DNA of 64,000 nt from assembly GCF_015140455.1 (NCBI RefSeq), contig NZ_AP024094.1, positions 2,852,001 to 2,916,000 of the forward strand. Direction: 5' to 3'. This DNA is from Jeongeupia sp. HS-3. Its GTDB lineage: Bacteria > Pseudomonadota > Gammaproteobacteria > Burkholderiales > Chitinibacteraceae. The position numbers and the translations under genes were made by a program. The notes beneath the pieces were generated by a model. It saw only the letters and a program-made list of their open reading frames with translations. It did not search any database and was not told the origin of the DNA. Of this stretch, positions 45,518 through 54,598 are shown one piece after another. Position 1 is the stretch's first letter; each line of letters opens with the position of its first letter.

Positions 45518-45999
45518 ACCTCGGGCAGCGACATCGCCAGTACGGTCTGCTTCTGCGTTTCGCGGAAGGCGGTGAGCTGCGCGGCCAGTTGCGGATCGCT
45601 ACCGGCGAGCATCGCCACGGCGAACAGCGCGGCATTGGCGGCACCGGCTTCGCCGATCGCGAAGGTGGCGACCGGCACGCCTTTGGGCATCTGCACGATC
45701 GACAGCAGTGAATCCTCGCCACGCAAATACTTGGACGGCACCGGCACGCCGAGCACCGGCACGGTGGTCTTGGCGGCAATCATGCCCGGCAAATGGGCGG
45801 CGCCACCGGCACCGGCGATGATGCAGGCAAGGCCGCGCGGGCCGGCGGTTTCAGCGTATTCGAACAGCAGATCGGGCGTGCGGTGCGCCGATACCACGCG
45901 GCATTCGAACTCGACGCCGTAGCTTTTCAGTTGCTCGGCCGCGTGACGCATGACCTCCCAGTCGCTGTTACTACCCATCACTACGCCGACCTTAACCAT
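45514..45999 (-). CDS. purE: N5-carboxyaminoimidazole ribonucleotide mutase PurE
   Basis: Converts N5-CAIR to CAIR. 161 residues with the family motifs [60 protein letters not shown]. Typical length. First gene of the purE/small gene/purK unit. Confidence 0.96.
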   Translation of the reverse strand: MVKVGVVMGSNSDWEVMRHAAEQLKSYGVEFECRVVSAHRTPDLLFEYAETAGPRGLACIIAGAGGAAHLPGMIAAKTTVPVLGVPVPSKYLRGEDSLLSIVQMPKGVPVATFAIGEAGAANAALFAVAMLAGSDPQLAAQLTAFRETQKQTVLAMSLPEV

Positions 46000-46185
46000 G
46001 TGCTACCCCGCGTAAAAGCAGAAATTCTACCGAAATCGCCAGCGCTGGGCACCAATACCGATGGACGTTGCGGATACGCCGGGGTGGGGTGTTGTGGTTT
46101 GGATGGCTGCGCGTCATGCAAGCGCAATTCCAACGTCATTTTTCGCCGTTAAGCTCCGCGCTCATCTAGACAACCGGAGAGGGGC

Positions 46186-47169
46186 ATGACGATCCCCAAA
46201 CTTTCGATCGGCCTGCGCCTTGCCATCGGCTTTGCCGCCATTCTGCTGCTGATGGCCGCGCTGGCACTCTTCGCCTGGCAGAAGCTGGCGCAACTGGAAA
46301 CCCAGCTGCAAAGCGTGGTTCACAGCGAGGTGCGCCAGCTGCAAACGGCGCACCGGCTCAAGGCGCTGGTGCTGCGCGATCAGGCCAATGTGCTGGCCTT
46401 GTTCGTCGTCGATCAACCGGCCAAGGCCGAAAAATTGTGGGCGCAGATCGGTGACGCGCGCCGCCAGACCCGCGTCCTCGTCGACGGTTTGCCGGCAGCG
46501 GGCACGCAGGAGGCAATGCGCGCAGCGCTCGACCGTTACGATGCCGGCGTCGACAACATCCGTGAACTGCTCGACATCGGCGCCCGCTACGACGCGATGA
46601 CCGAGGTCAATCTGGAACTGCGCCAGCGCCGCGATACGCTGCTGACGAAACTGGACACACTGGTTGCGGCGAGCGAAGCCGGCATGGCCGAGGCCAGCGC
46701 CGCCGGTGCCGTCGCCACCTCGCGTGCGCGCGCCTGGCTGATCGGGCTGACGCTGCTGGCGATGGCCGTTGGCGCCTTCGCCGGCTGGCGCATTACCCGC
46801 GCCATCGTGTCCGAGTTGGGGCTAGAGCTGGGCGAAGCGGTTGGTTTTGCCGCCGATCTGGCCGGCGGGCGCTTGCGCCTTGGCGTCGAGCGCAAGGGCT
46901 TTCGCCCCGGCAGCCTGATGGATTCCTTGCTGGCGATGCGCGACCGCATCGTGGCCGACTGGATTTATGCCAAGACGACGTCCGGCGCCCGGCTGATCGA
47001 GGCGCGAGATCGAGAGCTGGATGGGCGCGAGCGGCAATTGCTGGTCTTGCTCGATGGCCGGCGCAATCTGGCCGAGCTGAGCACGATATTCGGCGAGGAT
47101 GTCTGGGCTCAGTTGCGCACGCTCGAAGCACAGGGTCTGGCGCAGCGGCGTGAACCGGTGGCAGCCTGA
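46186..47169 (+). CDS. Chemoreceptor-like membrane protein with a C-terminal soluble domain
   Basis: 327 residues. TM1 (LAIGFAAILLLMAALALFAW, about 12-31), a periplasmic helical bundle like the four-helix sensor of methyl-accepting proteins (about 35-180), TM2 (AWLIGLTLLAMAVGAFAGWRI, about 183-203), a short stretch, then a C-terminal domain (about 270-325: ARDRELDGRERQLLVLLDGRRNLAELSTIFGEDVWAQLRTLEAQGLAQRRE) that looks like a small winged-helix-type module. No chemotaxis signalling hairpin is present. Ribosome site GGAGAGGGGC precedes the ATG. Function unknown. Confidence 0.72.
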   Translation: MTIPKLSIGLRLAIGFAAILLLMAALALFAWQKLAQLETQLQSVVHSEVRQLQTAHRLKALVLRDQANVLALFVVDQPAKAEKLWAQIGDARRQTRVLVDGLPAAGTQEAMRAALDRYDAGVDNIRELLDIGARYDAMTEVNLELRQRRDTLLTKLDTLVAASEAGMAEASAAGAVATSRARAWLIGLTLLAMAVGAFAGWRITRAIVSELGLELGEAVGFAADLAGGRLRLGVERKGFRPGSLMDSLLAMRDRIVADWIYAKTTSGARLIEARDRELDGRERQLLVLLDGRRNLAELSTIFGEDVWAQLRTLEAQGLAQRREPVAA

Positions 47170-47198
47170 CGGCCTAGCACCGGGCGCAGCGTGGCGGC

Positions 47199-47786
47199 TT
47201 AATCCGAGTCCGATTCGGCCCATGCTGTATATAAGGTGGCCATGTCCGGCGGATCAAGCTCGCGCACCACGGTGGCCGGATTGCCGGCGGCGAGCACGCA
47301 AGCCGGGATGTCACGGGTGACCACGCTGCCGGCGCCGATGACGCTGTGGTCGCCGATGGTCACGCCGGCGCAGATCACCGCGCCGGCGCCGATCCAGACA
47401 TTTTCGCCGATGCTGATCGGCCGCGCCCAGAACGCCCAGCGTTGCCGTTCGGCCGGATCGACCGGGTGGGTGGTCGCGTGGATTTGCACGTTCGGGCCGA
47501 TCAGCGTGTGTGCGCCGATGGTGATCGGCGCACCGCCGGAAATGAGCGTGCCGGCGTTGACGAAGGCCTTGTGGCCCAGCCGGATATCGTGGCCGCGAAC
47601 GATGACCACCGGTGGAATCAGCTTGGCCCCGTCGGCCTCGGCCAGCAGCTCGGCGAGAACGGCGGCGCGTTCGGCGTCATCGTCGATGCCGGCGTTGAAA
47701 CGGGCCAGCAGTTCGACTTCACGCTGCCAGCTGCCCGGATTCTTGCCGAGGTCGCTGAAGGCGTAGCGGATGGTGTCGTTGCGCAT
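47199..47786 (-). CDS. Sugar O-acetyltransferase (maltose/NodL type)
   Basis: 195 residues with the left-handed beta-helix acetyltransferase hexapeptide repeats (INAGTLISGGAPITIGAHTLIGPNVQIHATTHPVDPAERQ, ISIGENVWIGAGAVICAGVTIGDHSVIGAGSVVTRDIPA) and the CatB/LacA/Maa type loop with ATTHPVD, His as acid/base. Acceptor sugar unknown; maltose and NodL substrates are family options. Downstream of the C-S lyase gene on the same strand. Confidence 0.85.
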   Translation of the reverse strand: MRNDTIRYAFSDLGKNPGSWQREVELLARFNAGIDDDAERAAVLAELLAEADGAKLIPPVVIVRGHDIRLGHKAFVNAGTLISGGAPITIGAHTLIGPNVQIHATTHPVDPAERQRWAFWARPISIGENVWIGAGAVICAGVTIGDHSVIGAGSVVTRDIPACVLAAGNPATVVRELDPPDMATLYTAWAESDSD

Positions 47787-47873
47787 GGTGATCCCCCGGG
47801 GCGAGAGGTGATGACTCTACCTGCGCTTGCCCCTTCCGGGTTCGATGCCGGGTCAATCGGGCAAGCTCGGCAA

Positions 47874-49016
47874 TCAGAGAGCGGCCAGCGCCTCGCGCAT
47901 TCTGCCCAGTGCCTGATCCAGCGTCGCGCGCGGGCAGGCGAAATTGAGCCGCACGAAACCCGGCAAGCCGAAATCGGCGCCATCGGACAGGCCGACGCCG
48001 GCCTGCTCGAAAAAGTGTTGCGGATGCTGCAAGCCGGTGTCGCGGCAGTCGATCCAGGCGAGAAAAGTCGCCTGCGATACGGTCACGCGCAAGCCCTTGA
48101 GGCCATCGAGCGCCGTGCTCACCACGTCGCGGTTGTCGCGCAGCACGGCGAGCAGTTGCGTGCGCCACGCCACGCCGTCGCGGAAGGCGGCTTCGGCGGC
48201 GGTATAGCCGAGCAGGTTCACGTGCGGGACGATGCCGCGCATCACTTTCTGGAACGCGTGGCGCAGCTCGGGATTGCCGATCACCGCAAACGAACAACCG
48301 AGGCCGGGGACGTTATAAGTCTTGGACGGCGCCATCAGCGTGATCGTGCGCGCCGCCAGTTCGGGCGAGAGCGCGGCGAACGGCGTGTGGCGGGTACCGG
48401 GTTCGAGCAACAGATCGCAATGGATTTCATCGCTGACCACGGTCAGATCGTGTTTTTCTGCGATCTCGCCGAGCCGGTTCAGCTCATCCCGAGTCCAGAT
48501 CCGCCCGACCGGGTTGTGCGGGTGGCACAGCAGCAGCGTCGCGCCACGGGTGGCGGCCGCATCGAGCGCATCGAAATCCCACTCCCAGCGGCTGCCGGCG
48601 TCGAGCCGGGTTTCGCGCAGCGGCAGTTTCAGCAGGCGGCGCTCGGCAAATTGCGGCGCCGACATGAACGGAGGGTAAATCGGCGTCGCGGTCAGCACGT
48701 CGCCGGTACCGGTGGCGCGGCAGGCGATGTTCAGCCCGGCCACCAGGCCCGGCAGCGGCACGAGCCAGCTCGGTTCAAGCACCCAGCCGTAGTCGCGGGC
48801 GCAGGCTTTGACGATGGCGGCGATGGTCGAGTCCGTCGGCTCGCCGTAGGCAAAAATGCCCTTGGCGACGCGTTCGGTCAGCGCGGCGGTGACTTCGGGC
48901 GGGCTGAGGAAATCCATGTCGGCGATCCACAGCGGCAGCACATCGCGGCCGGCGTACTTGCGCCATTTGACGCTGTCGTCGACGGTTTGCGCGGCGGAGG
49001 TGCTGAAGTCGTACAT
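47874..49016 (-). CDS. MalY/PatB-family C-S lyase or aminotransferase
   Basis: PLP enzyme, 380 residues. N-terminus MYDFSTSAAQTVDDSVKWRKYAGRDVLPLWIADMDF is typical of MalY/PatB, followed by HNPVGRIWTRDEL, SDEIHCDLL and the lysine site MAPSKTYNVPGLG. Cystathionine or cysteine conjugate beta-lyase is the usual activity. I start at ATG 49016, after a GAGGA site; longer frames lack support. It follows an amino-acid ABC permease by 41 bases, which suggests the pair imports and cleaves a sulfur amino acid. Confidence 0.9.
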   Translation of the reverse strand: MYDFSTSAAQTVDDSVKWRKYAGRDVLPLWIADMDFLSPPEVTAALTERVAKGIFAYGEPTDSTIAAIVKACARDYGWVLEPSWLVPLPGLVAGLNIACRATGTGDVLTATPIYPPFMSAPQFAERRLLKLPLRETRLDAGSRWEWDFDALDAAATRGATLLLCHPHNPVGRIWTRDELNRLGEIAEKHDLTVVSDEIHCDLLLEPGTRHTPFAALSPELAARTITLMAPSKTYNVPGLGCSFAVIGNPELRHAFQKVMRGIVPHVNLLGYTAAEAAFRDGVAWRTQLLAVLRDNRDVVSTALDGLKGLRVTVSQATFLAWIDCRDTGLQHPQHFFEQAGVGLSDGADFGLPGFVRLNFACPRATLDQALGRMREALAAL

Positions 49017-49057
49017 GGCGGTGTTCCTCGTGATCGTTAGGGGCAGCGTAGCGCCGT

Positions 49058-49720
49058 TCAATGCTTGTGCGCGAGCTCAAGTTTCCTTTCGACGGCGCGC
49101 TGCACGCGCTCGAACAGCGCGCTGAGCAGCCAGTAAATCGCCGCCGCGGCGAGGTAGAGCGGCAGCGGCTGGAAGGTCTGGGCGATGACTTCCTTGGTCG
49201 CGAGCATCAGCTCGGTGACGGTGATCACCGACACCAGCGAGGTGTCCTTGATCAGGCTGATCAGGCTGTTCGACAGGCTAGGCACCGCGAGGCGCAGCGC
49301 CTGCGGCGCGACGATATGCCGCATCGTCTGCCACCAGTTGAGCCCGAGCGAATACCCTGCCAGCCACTGGTTGCGCGAGACGCCGGCGATCGCACCGCGC
49401 ATGCTCTCCGACAGATAGGCGGCGACATTCAGCGTCAGCGCCAGAATCCCGGCGGTCACCGGTTCAAACGCGATGCCGACGCTGGGAAGGCCGTAGTAAA
49501 TGACGAAGATCTGCACCAGCAGCGGCGTGCCGCGCATGGCGCTGACGTAAACGGCGGCAATGTGCGAGAGCACCGGCACGCGGGCGATGCGCGCGAGCGC
49601 GACGGCAAAACCGAGCGCCAGGCCGAGCACCATGGATATCAGCGCAAAAAACACCGTGTAGCCGGCGCCCTTGAGCAGAAACGGTGCGGCGGTGTGCAGT
49701 AGTTCGATCCAGCTATCCAA
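49058..49720 (-). CDS. Amino-acid ABC transporter permease
   Basis: 220 residues with five or so membrane helices and the polar amino-acid permease EAA-like loop (ALRLAVPSLSNSLISLIKDTSLVSVITVTELMLA). Similar to cystine or glutamine permeases (HisM/TcyL type). Start is TTG 49720 because GGAG lies 6 bases upstream and no ATG is in frame near it. Partner of the binding-protein gene upstream, separated by a strong hairpin. Confidence 0.87.
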   Translation of the reverse strand: MDSWIELLHTAAPFLLKGAGYTVFFALISMVLGLALGFAVALARIARVPVLSHIAAVYVSAMRGTPLLVQIFVIYYGLPSVGIAFEPVTAGILALTLNVAAYLSESMRGAIAGVSRNQWLAGYSLGLNWWQTMRHIVAPQALRLAVPSLSNSLISLIKDTSLVSVITVTELMLATKEVIAQTFQPLPLYLAAAAIYWLLSALFERVQRAVERKLELAHKH

Positions 49721-49754
49721 GATGGACTCCAAAAAGGGCGGCCCCAGAAACGGC

Positions 49755-49787
49755 GTGCCCCCGGCGGTCAGACACGGCCGGGGGCAC
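49755..49787 (-). other. Stable intergenic stem-loop between binding-protein and permease genes
   Basis: Perfect 11-bp GC-rich stem (GTGCCCCCGGC, 49755-49765, with its complement at 49777-49787) with an 11-base loop. No U-run follows, so it is more likely an mRNA stabiliser that raises binding-protein levels over the permease, as in other ABC operons. Confidence 0.6.
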
Positions 49788-49804
49788 GGGGGCAGCAAAG
49801 ACGC

Positions 49805-50584
49805 TTATTTTGCCTTGGGCGGCTTGGATACGTCGATGCCAAACCACTTTTTGGAAATTTTTGCGAAGCTGCCATCCTTGTGGATGTCGGCCAGTGCCTT
49901 GTCGATCGCTGCCTTGAATGCGGGGTTGCCCTTGGCAAACGGGATGCCCGATTTCGACAGCTCGCCGACCGGCGCACCGGCCTTGACCGGCAGTTTCGAT
50001 TCCTTGATCGCGAACGGAATCATCAGGCTGTCGTTGAGCGCGGCGTCGAGCCGGCCCTGCGCCAGATCCTGCAGATACTCGGGCGCGCCCGGATAGGTTT
50101 TTACTTCAACGCCGGCGACGGCCTTGGCCATGTCGGCGTAATTGGTGCCGAGGCCGAGACCGAGCTTCTTGCCCTTCAGATCGTCGAGCGAGGTGAACAC
50201 GCGGGTCTCGTTCTTGCGCACGATCAGCTGGGCGCTGGAGATCGTGTACGGCGCCGAGAAGTCGAATACCTTCTGGCGTGCGTCGGTAATGCCGACCTGA
50301 TTCAGCACGACGTCGAATTTGCCCGCCTGCAGCCCCGCGAGCAGGCCGCTCCATTCGCCGGTGGTGAAGTCCGGCTTCACATTGAGGCGCTTGGCGATTT
50401 CGCGGCCGAGCTCGACCTCGAAGCCGGTCAGTTGGCCCTGCTTGTCCTTGAAGTTGAACGGGGGGTAGCTGCCTTCAAGGGCGATTTTCAGCGCGCCACG
50501 GCTCTTCACGGTGTCGAGCAGGTCGGCGGCAAAGGCGGGGGCGGCGATCGCGGTGGCCAGCAGCAGCAGGGCAAGTTTTTTCAT
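49805..50584 (-). CDS. Amino-acid ABC transporter substrate-binding protein
   Basis: Periplasmic binding protein, 259 residues with a signal peptide (MKKLALLLLATAIAAPAFA). Visible: LKIALEGSYPPFNFKDKQGQLTGFEVELGREIAKRLNVKPDFTTGEWSGLLAGLQAGKFDVVLNQVGITDARQKVFDFSAPY, the polar amino-acid SBP family pattern, C-terminal region with FAKGNPAFKAAIDKALADIHKDGSFAKISKKWFG. Ligand unknown, probably cystine-like given the adjacent lyase. Promoter region contains repeats at 50591-50645. No ATPase gene is adjacent. Confidence 0.92.
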   Translation of the reverse strand: MKKLALLLLATAIAAPAFAADLLDTVKSRGALKIALEGSYPPFNFKDKQGQLTGFEVELGREIAKRLNVKPDFTTGEWSGLLAGLQAGKFDVVLNQVGITDARQKVFDFSAPYTISSAQLIVRKNETRVFTSLDDLKGKKLGLGLGTNYADMAKAVAGVEVKTYPGAPEYLQDLAQGRLDAALNDSLMIPFAIKESKLPVKAGAPVGELSKSGIPFAKGNPAFKAAIDKALADIHKDGSFAKISKKWFGIDVSKPPKAK

Positions 50585-50590
50585 ATGAAG

Positions 50591-50645
50591 ATAACCTTTG
50601 GTTATTTTGATTTGATTTAACATAACCAAAATAACATACCGTCAA
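50591..50645 (-). promoter_or_regulatory. Promoter with GGTTAT-type repeats before the binding-protein gene
   Basis: TTGACG on the - strand (50640-50645) is a possible -35. The spacer and downstream sequence hold overlapping inverted repeats: GTTATTTTG (50601-50609) and CAAAATAAC (50627-50635), and the palindrome ATAACCTTTGGTTAT (50591-50605). They look like binding sites for a repressor. The exact -10 is unclear. Confidence 0.45.
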
Positions 50646-50689
50646 TGTGCAGGCCATCAGGGTTATTCCCAGTCGGCGGCGGTGGCGGC

Positions 50690-51217
50690 CTATTGTGCCC
50701 AAGGCAATTGCCACATCACGCCAAGGCCCCAGCGCGGGGACTCGTTCGACAGCTGCTGCAGGCCGCCGCCGACGGTCAGCGCCTGCCCGCCGAAGGCAAA
50801 GCGCCGGCTCAGGGTCAGGTTGACCGGGGTATCCCAGTCGCCGCTGTAGCTGGTGTAGATGGTTTCGGCCTGCAGCCCGAGCGTTACGCCGTTCTCGAAG
50901 GTGTAATTGACGAAAGGCAGCAGCAGCGATTGCGGGTTGTCCTCGCGCAGTTCGTTGCCGATATAGCGGATGCGGCGGTTGCCGCTGAAGCCGACGACCA
51001 GCATCGGATCGCCGAAGAAGGTCAACCGCGCCGGATCGTATCTGGGCAGCAGGCTGCTGGCGGCCTTGCCGGCGAGCCAGACCCACGCCGGTGATGATTC
51101 GACCTCCGCGACCGGCGTGGTGATGCTGAAATCGAAGAATGGCGCGCTTTCATCGGCGTGGGCCACGGCGATCGTGGCTGCGAGCATTAGCCCGGCCACC
51201 TTTGCTTTTTTTGACAT
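50690..51217 (-). CDS. Predicted outer-membrane or secreted protein
   Basis: 175 residues: signal peptide (MSKKAKVAGLMLAATIAVAHA), then alternating amphipathic strands (LTFFGDPMLVVGFSGNRRIRYIG, LLPFVNYTFENGVTLGLQAETIYTSY, NLTLSRRFAFGGQALTVGGGLQQL) and an aromatic end WGLGVMWQLPWAQ, which suggests a small beta-barrel. Not recognised. ATG 51217 has GGGAGGG upstream. Divergent from the Fe-alcohol dehydrogenase. Confidence 0.7.
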   Translation of the reverse strand: MSKKAKVAGLMLAATIAVAHADESAPFFDFSITTPVAEVESSPAWVWLAGKAASSLLPRYDPARLTFFGDPMLVVGFSGNRRIRYIGNELREDNPQSLLLPFVNYTFENGVTLGLQAETIYTSYSGDWDTPVNLTLSRRFAFGGQALTVGGGLQQLSNESPRWGLGVMWQLPWAQ

Positions 51218-51503
51218 CGGCCCTCCCTTCGCGGCGCCGTACGCCCGATGCTGGGGTGAGTTTCCTTCATAGCCAGCCGGGCGGCAGGACAAGGGGTGCG
51301 GCGACGGGCGGTCATTTCCGCCGCGCTTGCCGCCGCAAGGTGTCGCACTATTACCACAGGCGGTTTGATGTTGCGCAAGGCGGCGAGGCCGGCGCAGGCG
51401 CAAAGTGGCGGTGTTATCCAATCGTCATTGATGGCTCTCCCATGCCGAACGGCCACAAGCTGCGTCGGTTAGAGCCTCGATCCGGCACCAGAGGAGTTCG
51501 ACC

Positions 51504-52655
51504 ATGGCTACTACCGCATTCTTTATCCCGACCGTTAACCTGATGGGCGCAGGCTGTCTGGCCGACGCGGCCAAGGCCGTCGGCTCGTATGGCTTCAAGA
51601 AGGCGCTGATCGTCACCGACAAGGGGCTGGTGTCGACCGGTCTGGTCGGCAAGGTGGCCGAAACCCTCGGCGCCGTCGGCGTGAGCAGCGTGGTGTTCGA
51701 CGGTACGCATCCGAACCCGACCACCGGCAACGTCGAGGCCGGCCTCAAGCTCTTGAAGGAAAACGGTTGCGACTTCGTGATCTCGCTCGGCGGTGGTTCA
51801 CCGCACGATTGCGCCAAGGGCATCGCGCTGGTCGCGGCCAACGGCGGCAAGATCGCCGATTACGAGGGCGTCGATCAATCGCCGAAGCCGCAGCTGCCGG
51901 TCGTGGCGATCAATACCACCGCCGGCACCGCCAGCGAGATGACGCGCTTCTGCATCATCACCGACGAGGCCCGCCACATCAAAATGGCCATTGTCGACAA
52001 GCACACCACGCCGATCCTGTCGGTGAACGATCCGGAAATGATGGCCGGCATGCCCAAGAGCCTGACCGCCGCCACCGGCATGGATGCGTTGACCCACGCG
52101 GTGGAAGCCTATGTATCGACCGCCGCCAATCCGATCACCGATGCCTGCGCACTGAAGGCCGTTGCGCTGATCAGCGACCATTTGCGCGATGCGGTGGCCA
52201 ACGGCAAGAATATGCAGGCGCGCGAGCAGATGGCCTACGCGCAGTTCCTCGCCGGCATGGCGTTCAACAATGCCTCGCTTGGCTATGTGCATGCGATGGC
52301 GCACCAGCTTGGCGGCTTCTACGATCTGCCGCACGGCGTCTGCAATGCGGTGCTGCTGCCGCACGTGCAGGCGTACAACGCCAAGGTCGCCGCCGCCCGG
52401 CTCGGTGATGTGGCCGATGCGATGGGCGTCGACGTCGACGGCATGGACGACGCCCAAGCCGCGCAAGCCTGCCTCGCCGCGATTCGCCAGTTGGCCGCCG
52501 ATGTTGGTATTCCGGCCGGGCTGACCGAGCTGGGCGTCAAGGAAGCCGACATCCCGACGCTGGCCACCAATGCGCTGAAGGATGCCTGCGGTTTCACCAA
52601 CCCGCAGCAGGCCACGCACGATGAGATTTGCGCGATTTTCCGCGCAGCGCTGTAA
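51504..52655 (+). CDS. Iron-containing alcohol dehydrogenase
   Basis: 383 residues, group III Fe-ADH. Visible: NAD-binding [14 protein letters not shown], metal ligands in the [16 protein letters not shown] and [26 protein letters not shown] segments. Substrate specificity is broad in this family (ethanol, butanol, 1,3-propanediol). Strong AGAGGAG site before the ATG. Transcribed from the 286-base gap with the outer-membrane gene; a terminator follows. Confidence 0.92.
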   Translation: MATTAFFIPTVNLMGAGCLADAAKAVGSYGFKKALIVTDKGLVSTGLVGKVAETLGAVGVSSVVFDGTHPNPTTGNVEAGLKLLKENGCDFVISLGGGSPHDCAKGIALVAANGGKIADYEGVDQSPKPQLPVVAINTTAGTASEMTRFCIITDEARHIKMAIVDKHTTPILSVNDPEMMAGMPKSLTAATGMDALTHAVEAYVSTAANPITDACALKAVALISDHLRDAVANGKNMQAREQMAYAQFLAGMAFNNASLGYVHAMAHQLGGFYDLPHGVCNAVLLPHVQAYNAKVAAARLGDVADAMGVDVDGMDDAQAAQACLAAIRQLAADVGIPAGLTELGVKEADIPTLATNALKDACGFTNPQQATHDEICAIFRAAL

Positions 52656-52754
52656 AGAGGGGGAGGAGGCGAAGCCGTGGATGCTGGCCGGTGCGATACG
52701 CCGGCGCTATCCACAGAAGCGGCAAACCTGTTGTATCGCGCCGCAAGGCCATCG

Positions 52755-52783
52755 GGCCGGGGAGAGATCCCCGGCCTTTTTTA
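52755..52783 (+). terminator. Terminator after the Fe-alcohol dehydrogenase
   Basis: Stem GGCCGGGG (52755-52762) with CCCCGGCC (52769-52776) and six Ts. About 100 bases after the stop. Confidence 0.88.
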
Positions 52784-52796
52784 TGGCTGGCGCTTG

Positions 52797-53726
52797 TTAG
52801 CGTTTGCCGATCAGCGTCACCCCGGCCATCACCACCGCGACACCGAGCCATTGCAGCGGGCTGAGGCTTTCATCGAGAATGCCCAGACTGAGGATGATGG
52901 TGATGATCGGGCCGATGCTGCCGGCCACGGCGGCGCGGCCGGCGCCGATGCGCGCCATCGCCGCCGCCATCATCCAGATCGGCAGTACCGTGGCCACCAG
53001 CGCGGTGATCAGCGCATAACCGTACACCGGCAAGGGCTGGGTCACGAGTGTCGATATCGGCCGGGTCAGCGCGAACTGGATGAACATCGCCACGCCCGAC
53101 ACCGTCAGCGCGGCCTCGGTAAAGCGCATCGAACCGATCCGCTTGATCACGCCAGGGCTGAACGTCAAATACAACGCGAAGGCAACGGTGCTGGCGACGA
53201 TCCACGCGAGCCCGGCGATGTCGGCGTGCGCATCGGCGAGTCCGGGCGCAATCACCACGGTGATACCGATATAGGTGAGCACCAGCGCGCCTATCATGCG
53301 GCGGGTGATCGGCGTACCGAAGAACAGCGCCGACAGCAGCACCGTCAAGGTCGGATAGAGATAGAGCACCAGCCGCTCGATACTGGCGCTGACGGTGGTC
53401 AGGCCGATGAAATCGAACAGGCTGGCAAGGTAGTAACCGAGCAGCCCGAGCAGCAGCAGCCGGCCCAGATCGCTGCGCGAAATCGGCGTGACCGGTGCGG
53501 CCGATGCACGCCATTGGCGAAGCCCGCGCCACAGCACGATCAGCATCAGCGCAAAGCCGAGCCGCAGCGTCAGCAGCGTGACCGCATCGACGCCGTGGCG
53601 GTAGGCCAGTTTGACGAACACCGCCTTGGTGGCGAAACCGGTCGCCGACAAAAAGGCGAGCAGCAGGCCAAGCTGTTGCGGCGAGAGTCGTGATGCGTGG
53701 GGTGAAGCGGGCGGGGTATCGGGCAT
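52797..53726 (-). CDS. EamA/DMT-family transporter
   Basis: 309 residues, ten membrane helices with two EamA halves (LGLLLAFLSATGFATKAVFVKLAYRHGVD and LAWIVASTVAFALYLTF...). Export of metabolites or amino acids is typical; substrate unknown. Start ATG 53726 is chosen over 53735 because of spacing to the GAGG site. Leader contains a long hairpin (53795-53832). Confidence 0.85.
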   Translation of the reverse strand: MPDTPPASPHASRLSPQQLGLLLAFLSATGFATKAVFVKLAYRHGVDAVTLLTLRLGFALMLIVLWRGLRQWRASAAPVTPISRSDLGRLLLLGLLGYYLASLFDFIGLTTVSASIERLVLYLYPTLTVLLSALFFGTPITRRMIGALVLTYIGITVVIAPGLADAHADIAGLAWIVASTVAFALYLTFSPGVIKRIGSMRFTEAALTVSGVAMFIQFALTRPISTLVTQPLPVYGYALITALVATVLPIWMMAAAMARIGAGRAAVAGSIGPIITIILSLGILDESLSPLQWLGVAVVMAGVTLIGKR

Positions 53727-53794
53727 GGCGGTCATCCTCGGTTGGGGTGCCGCGATGGCCATCAAGACGAATCACACCGCGGCTGGGGGCTCGC

Positions 53795-53832
53795 GGTGGC
53801 AAAACGCTACCGCTGGGGGCGTGGTAGCCACC
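53795..53832 (-). other. Structured leader hairpin upstream of the EamA transporter
   Basis: GCTACC (53806-53811) pairs with GGTAGC (53823-53828), extended by GGTG/CACC pairs across a bulge, and the 9-mer GCTGGGGGC occurs twice (53782-53790 and 53812-53820). Could be a leader structure; I do not recognise a known riboswitch. Confidence 0.35.
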
Positions 53833-53881
53833 AGGCGGAAAGCACAAGAAGGGAGGTCGGGACGGCAGACATGCCGCCAAA

Positions 53882-54430
53882 CTAGCAGCGGTTCGCTGCC
53901 GGCGTCAACGGCCGAAACAGGCGCTGGTAGTGGTATTGATCGTAGCTGACTCGGTCGGCGGCGATAAAGCCGAGCCGTTGATACAAGCGGCAGGCGCCGG
54001 TGTTGGCCGGATCGACCAGCAGCGACAGGCGGGTGCAGCCGCAGGTGATCGCCAGCGTTGCGATCGTGTCGAGCAACAAGGTGCCGACGCCCCGGCCGCG
54101 CCAAGCCGGCACGGTGGAGATCGATTCGATGTGATAGGCGTCGTCGGTCGATTCGCGCACGATCGAATCGCTGGAAAAGGTGGTTTCCAGTTCGCCCGGA
54201 TAGGCGACGATCAGCCCGACGATTTCGCCATCATGTTCGGCGAGACGGGCAAAGCGGTAGCTGGCGAAGTAGTCGTCCTGCTGCACCCGGGCGATCAGTT
54301 CGTGTCGGGCCGCATCACGATCGGCCAGCCCGATCACGATGTCGAGCAATGCCGTATCGGCCAGCTCCAGCAGGGAGACGATGGTCGTGGCATCGCTTTT
54401 TCGGGCGGGGCGCAGGGTGATCGGCGACAT
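53882..54430 (-). CDS. GNAT-family N-acetyltransferase
   Basis: 182 residues with the acetyl-CoA site VPAWRGRGVGTLLLDTIATLA and the GNAT C-terminal SLLVDPANTGACRLYQRLGFIAADR. Target unknown. Start ATG 54430; a long overlapping frame further upstream is antisense to benE and not real. Precedes the EamA gene on the same strand. Confidence 0.88.
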   Translation of the reverse strand: MSPITLRPARKSDATTIVSLLELADTALLDIVIGLADRDAARHELIARVQQDDYFASYRFARLAEHDGEIVGLIVAYPGELETTFSSDSIVRESTDDAYHIESISTVPAWRGRGVGTLLLDTIATLAITCGCTRLSLLVDPANTGACRLYQRLGFIAADRVSYDQYHYQRLFRPLTPAANRC

Positions 54431-54598
54431 GGTCGGAACCGATGGCGTAATGAGGGTACGGGGATGGACTGGCGGACATTGCGCCGGTTCCGGCTGCATT
54501 TTCGGTAATTGTGCCGGCGGCGCTGCCGCGCAACTGCGTATTGCCGCTGCGGCACGCATCCGCGAGACTGGGTCATCTCTCCCCAGGTGCCGCGCAGC

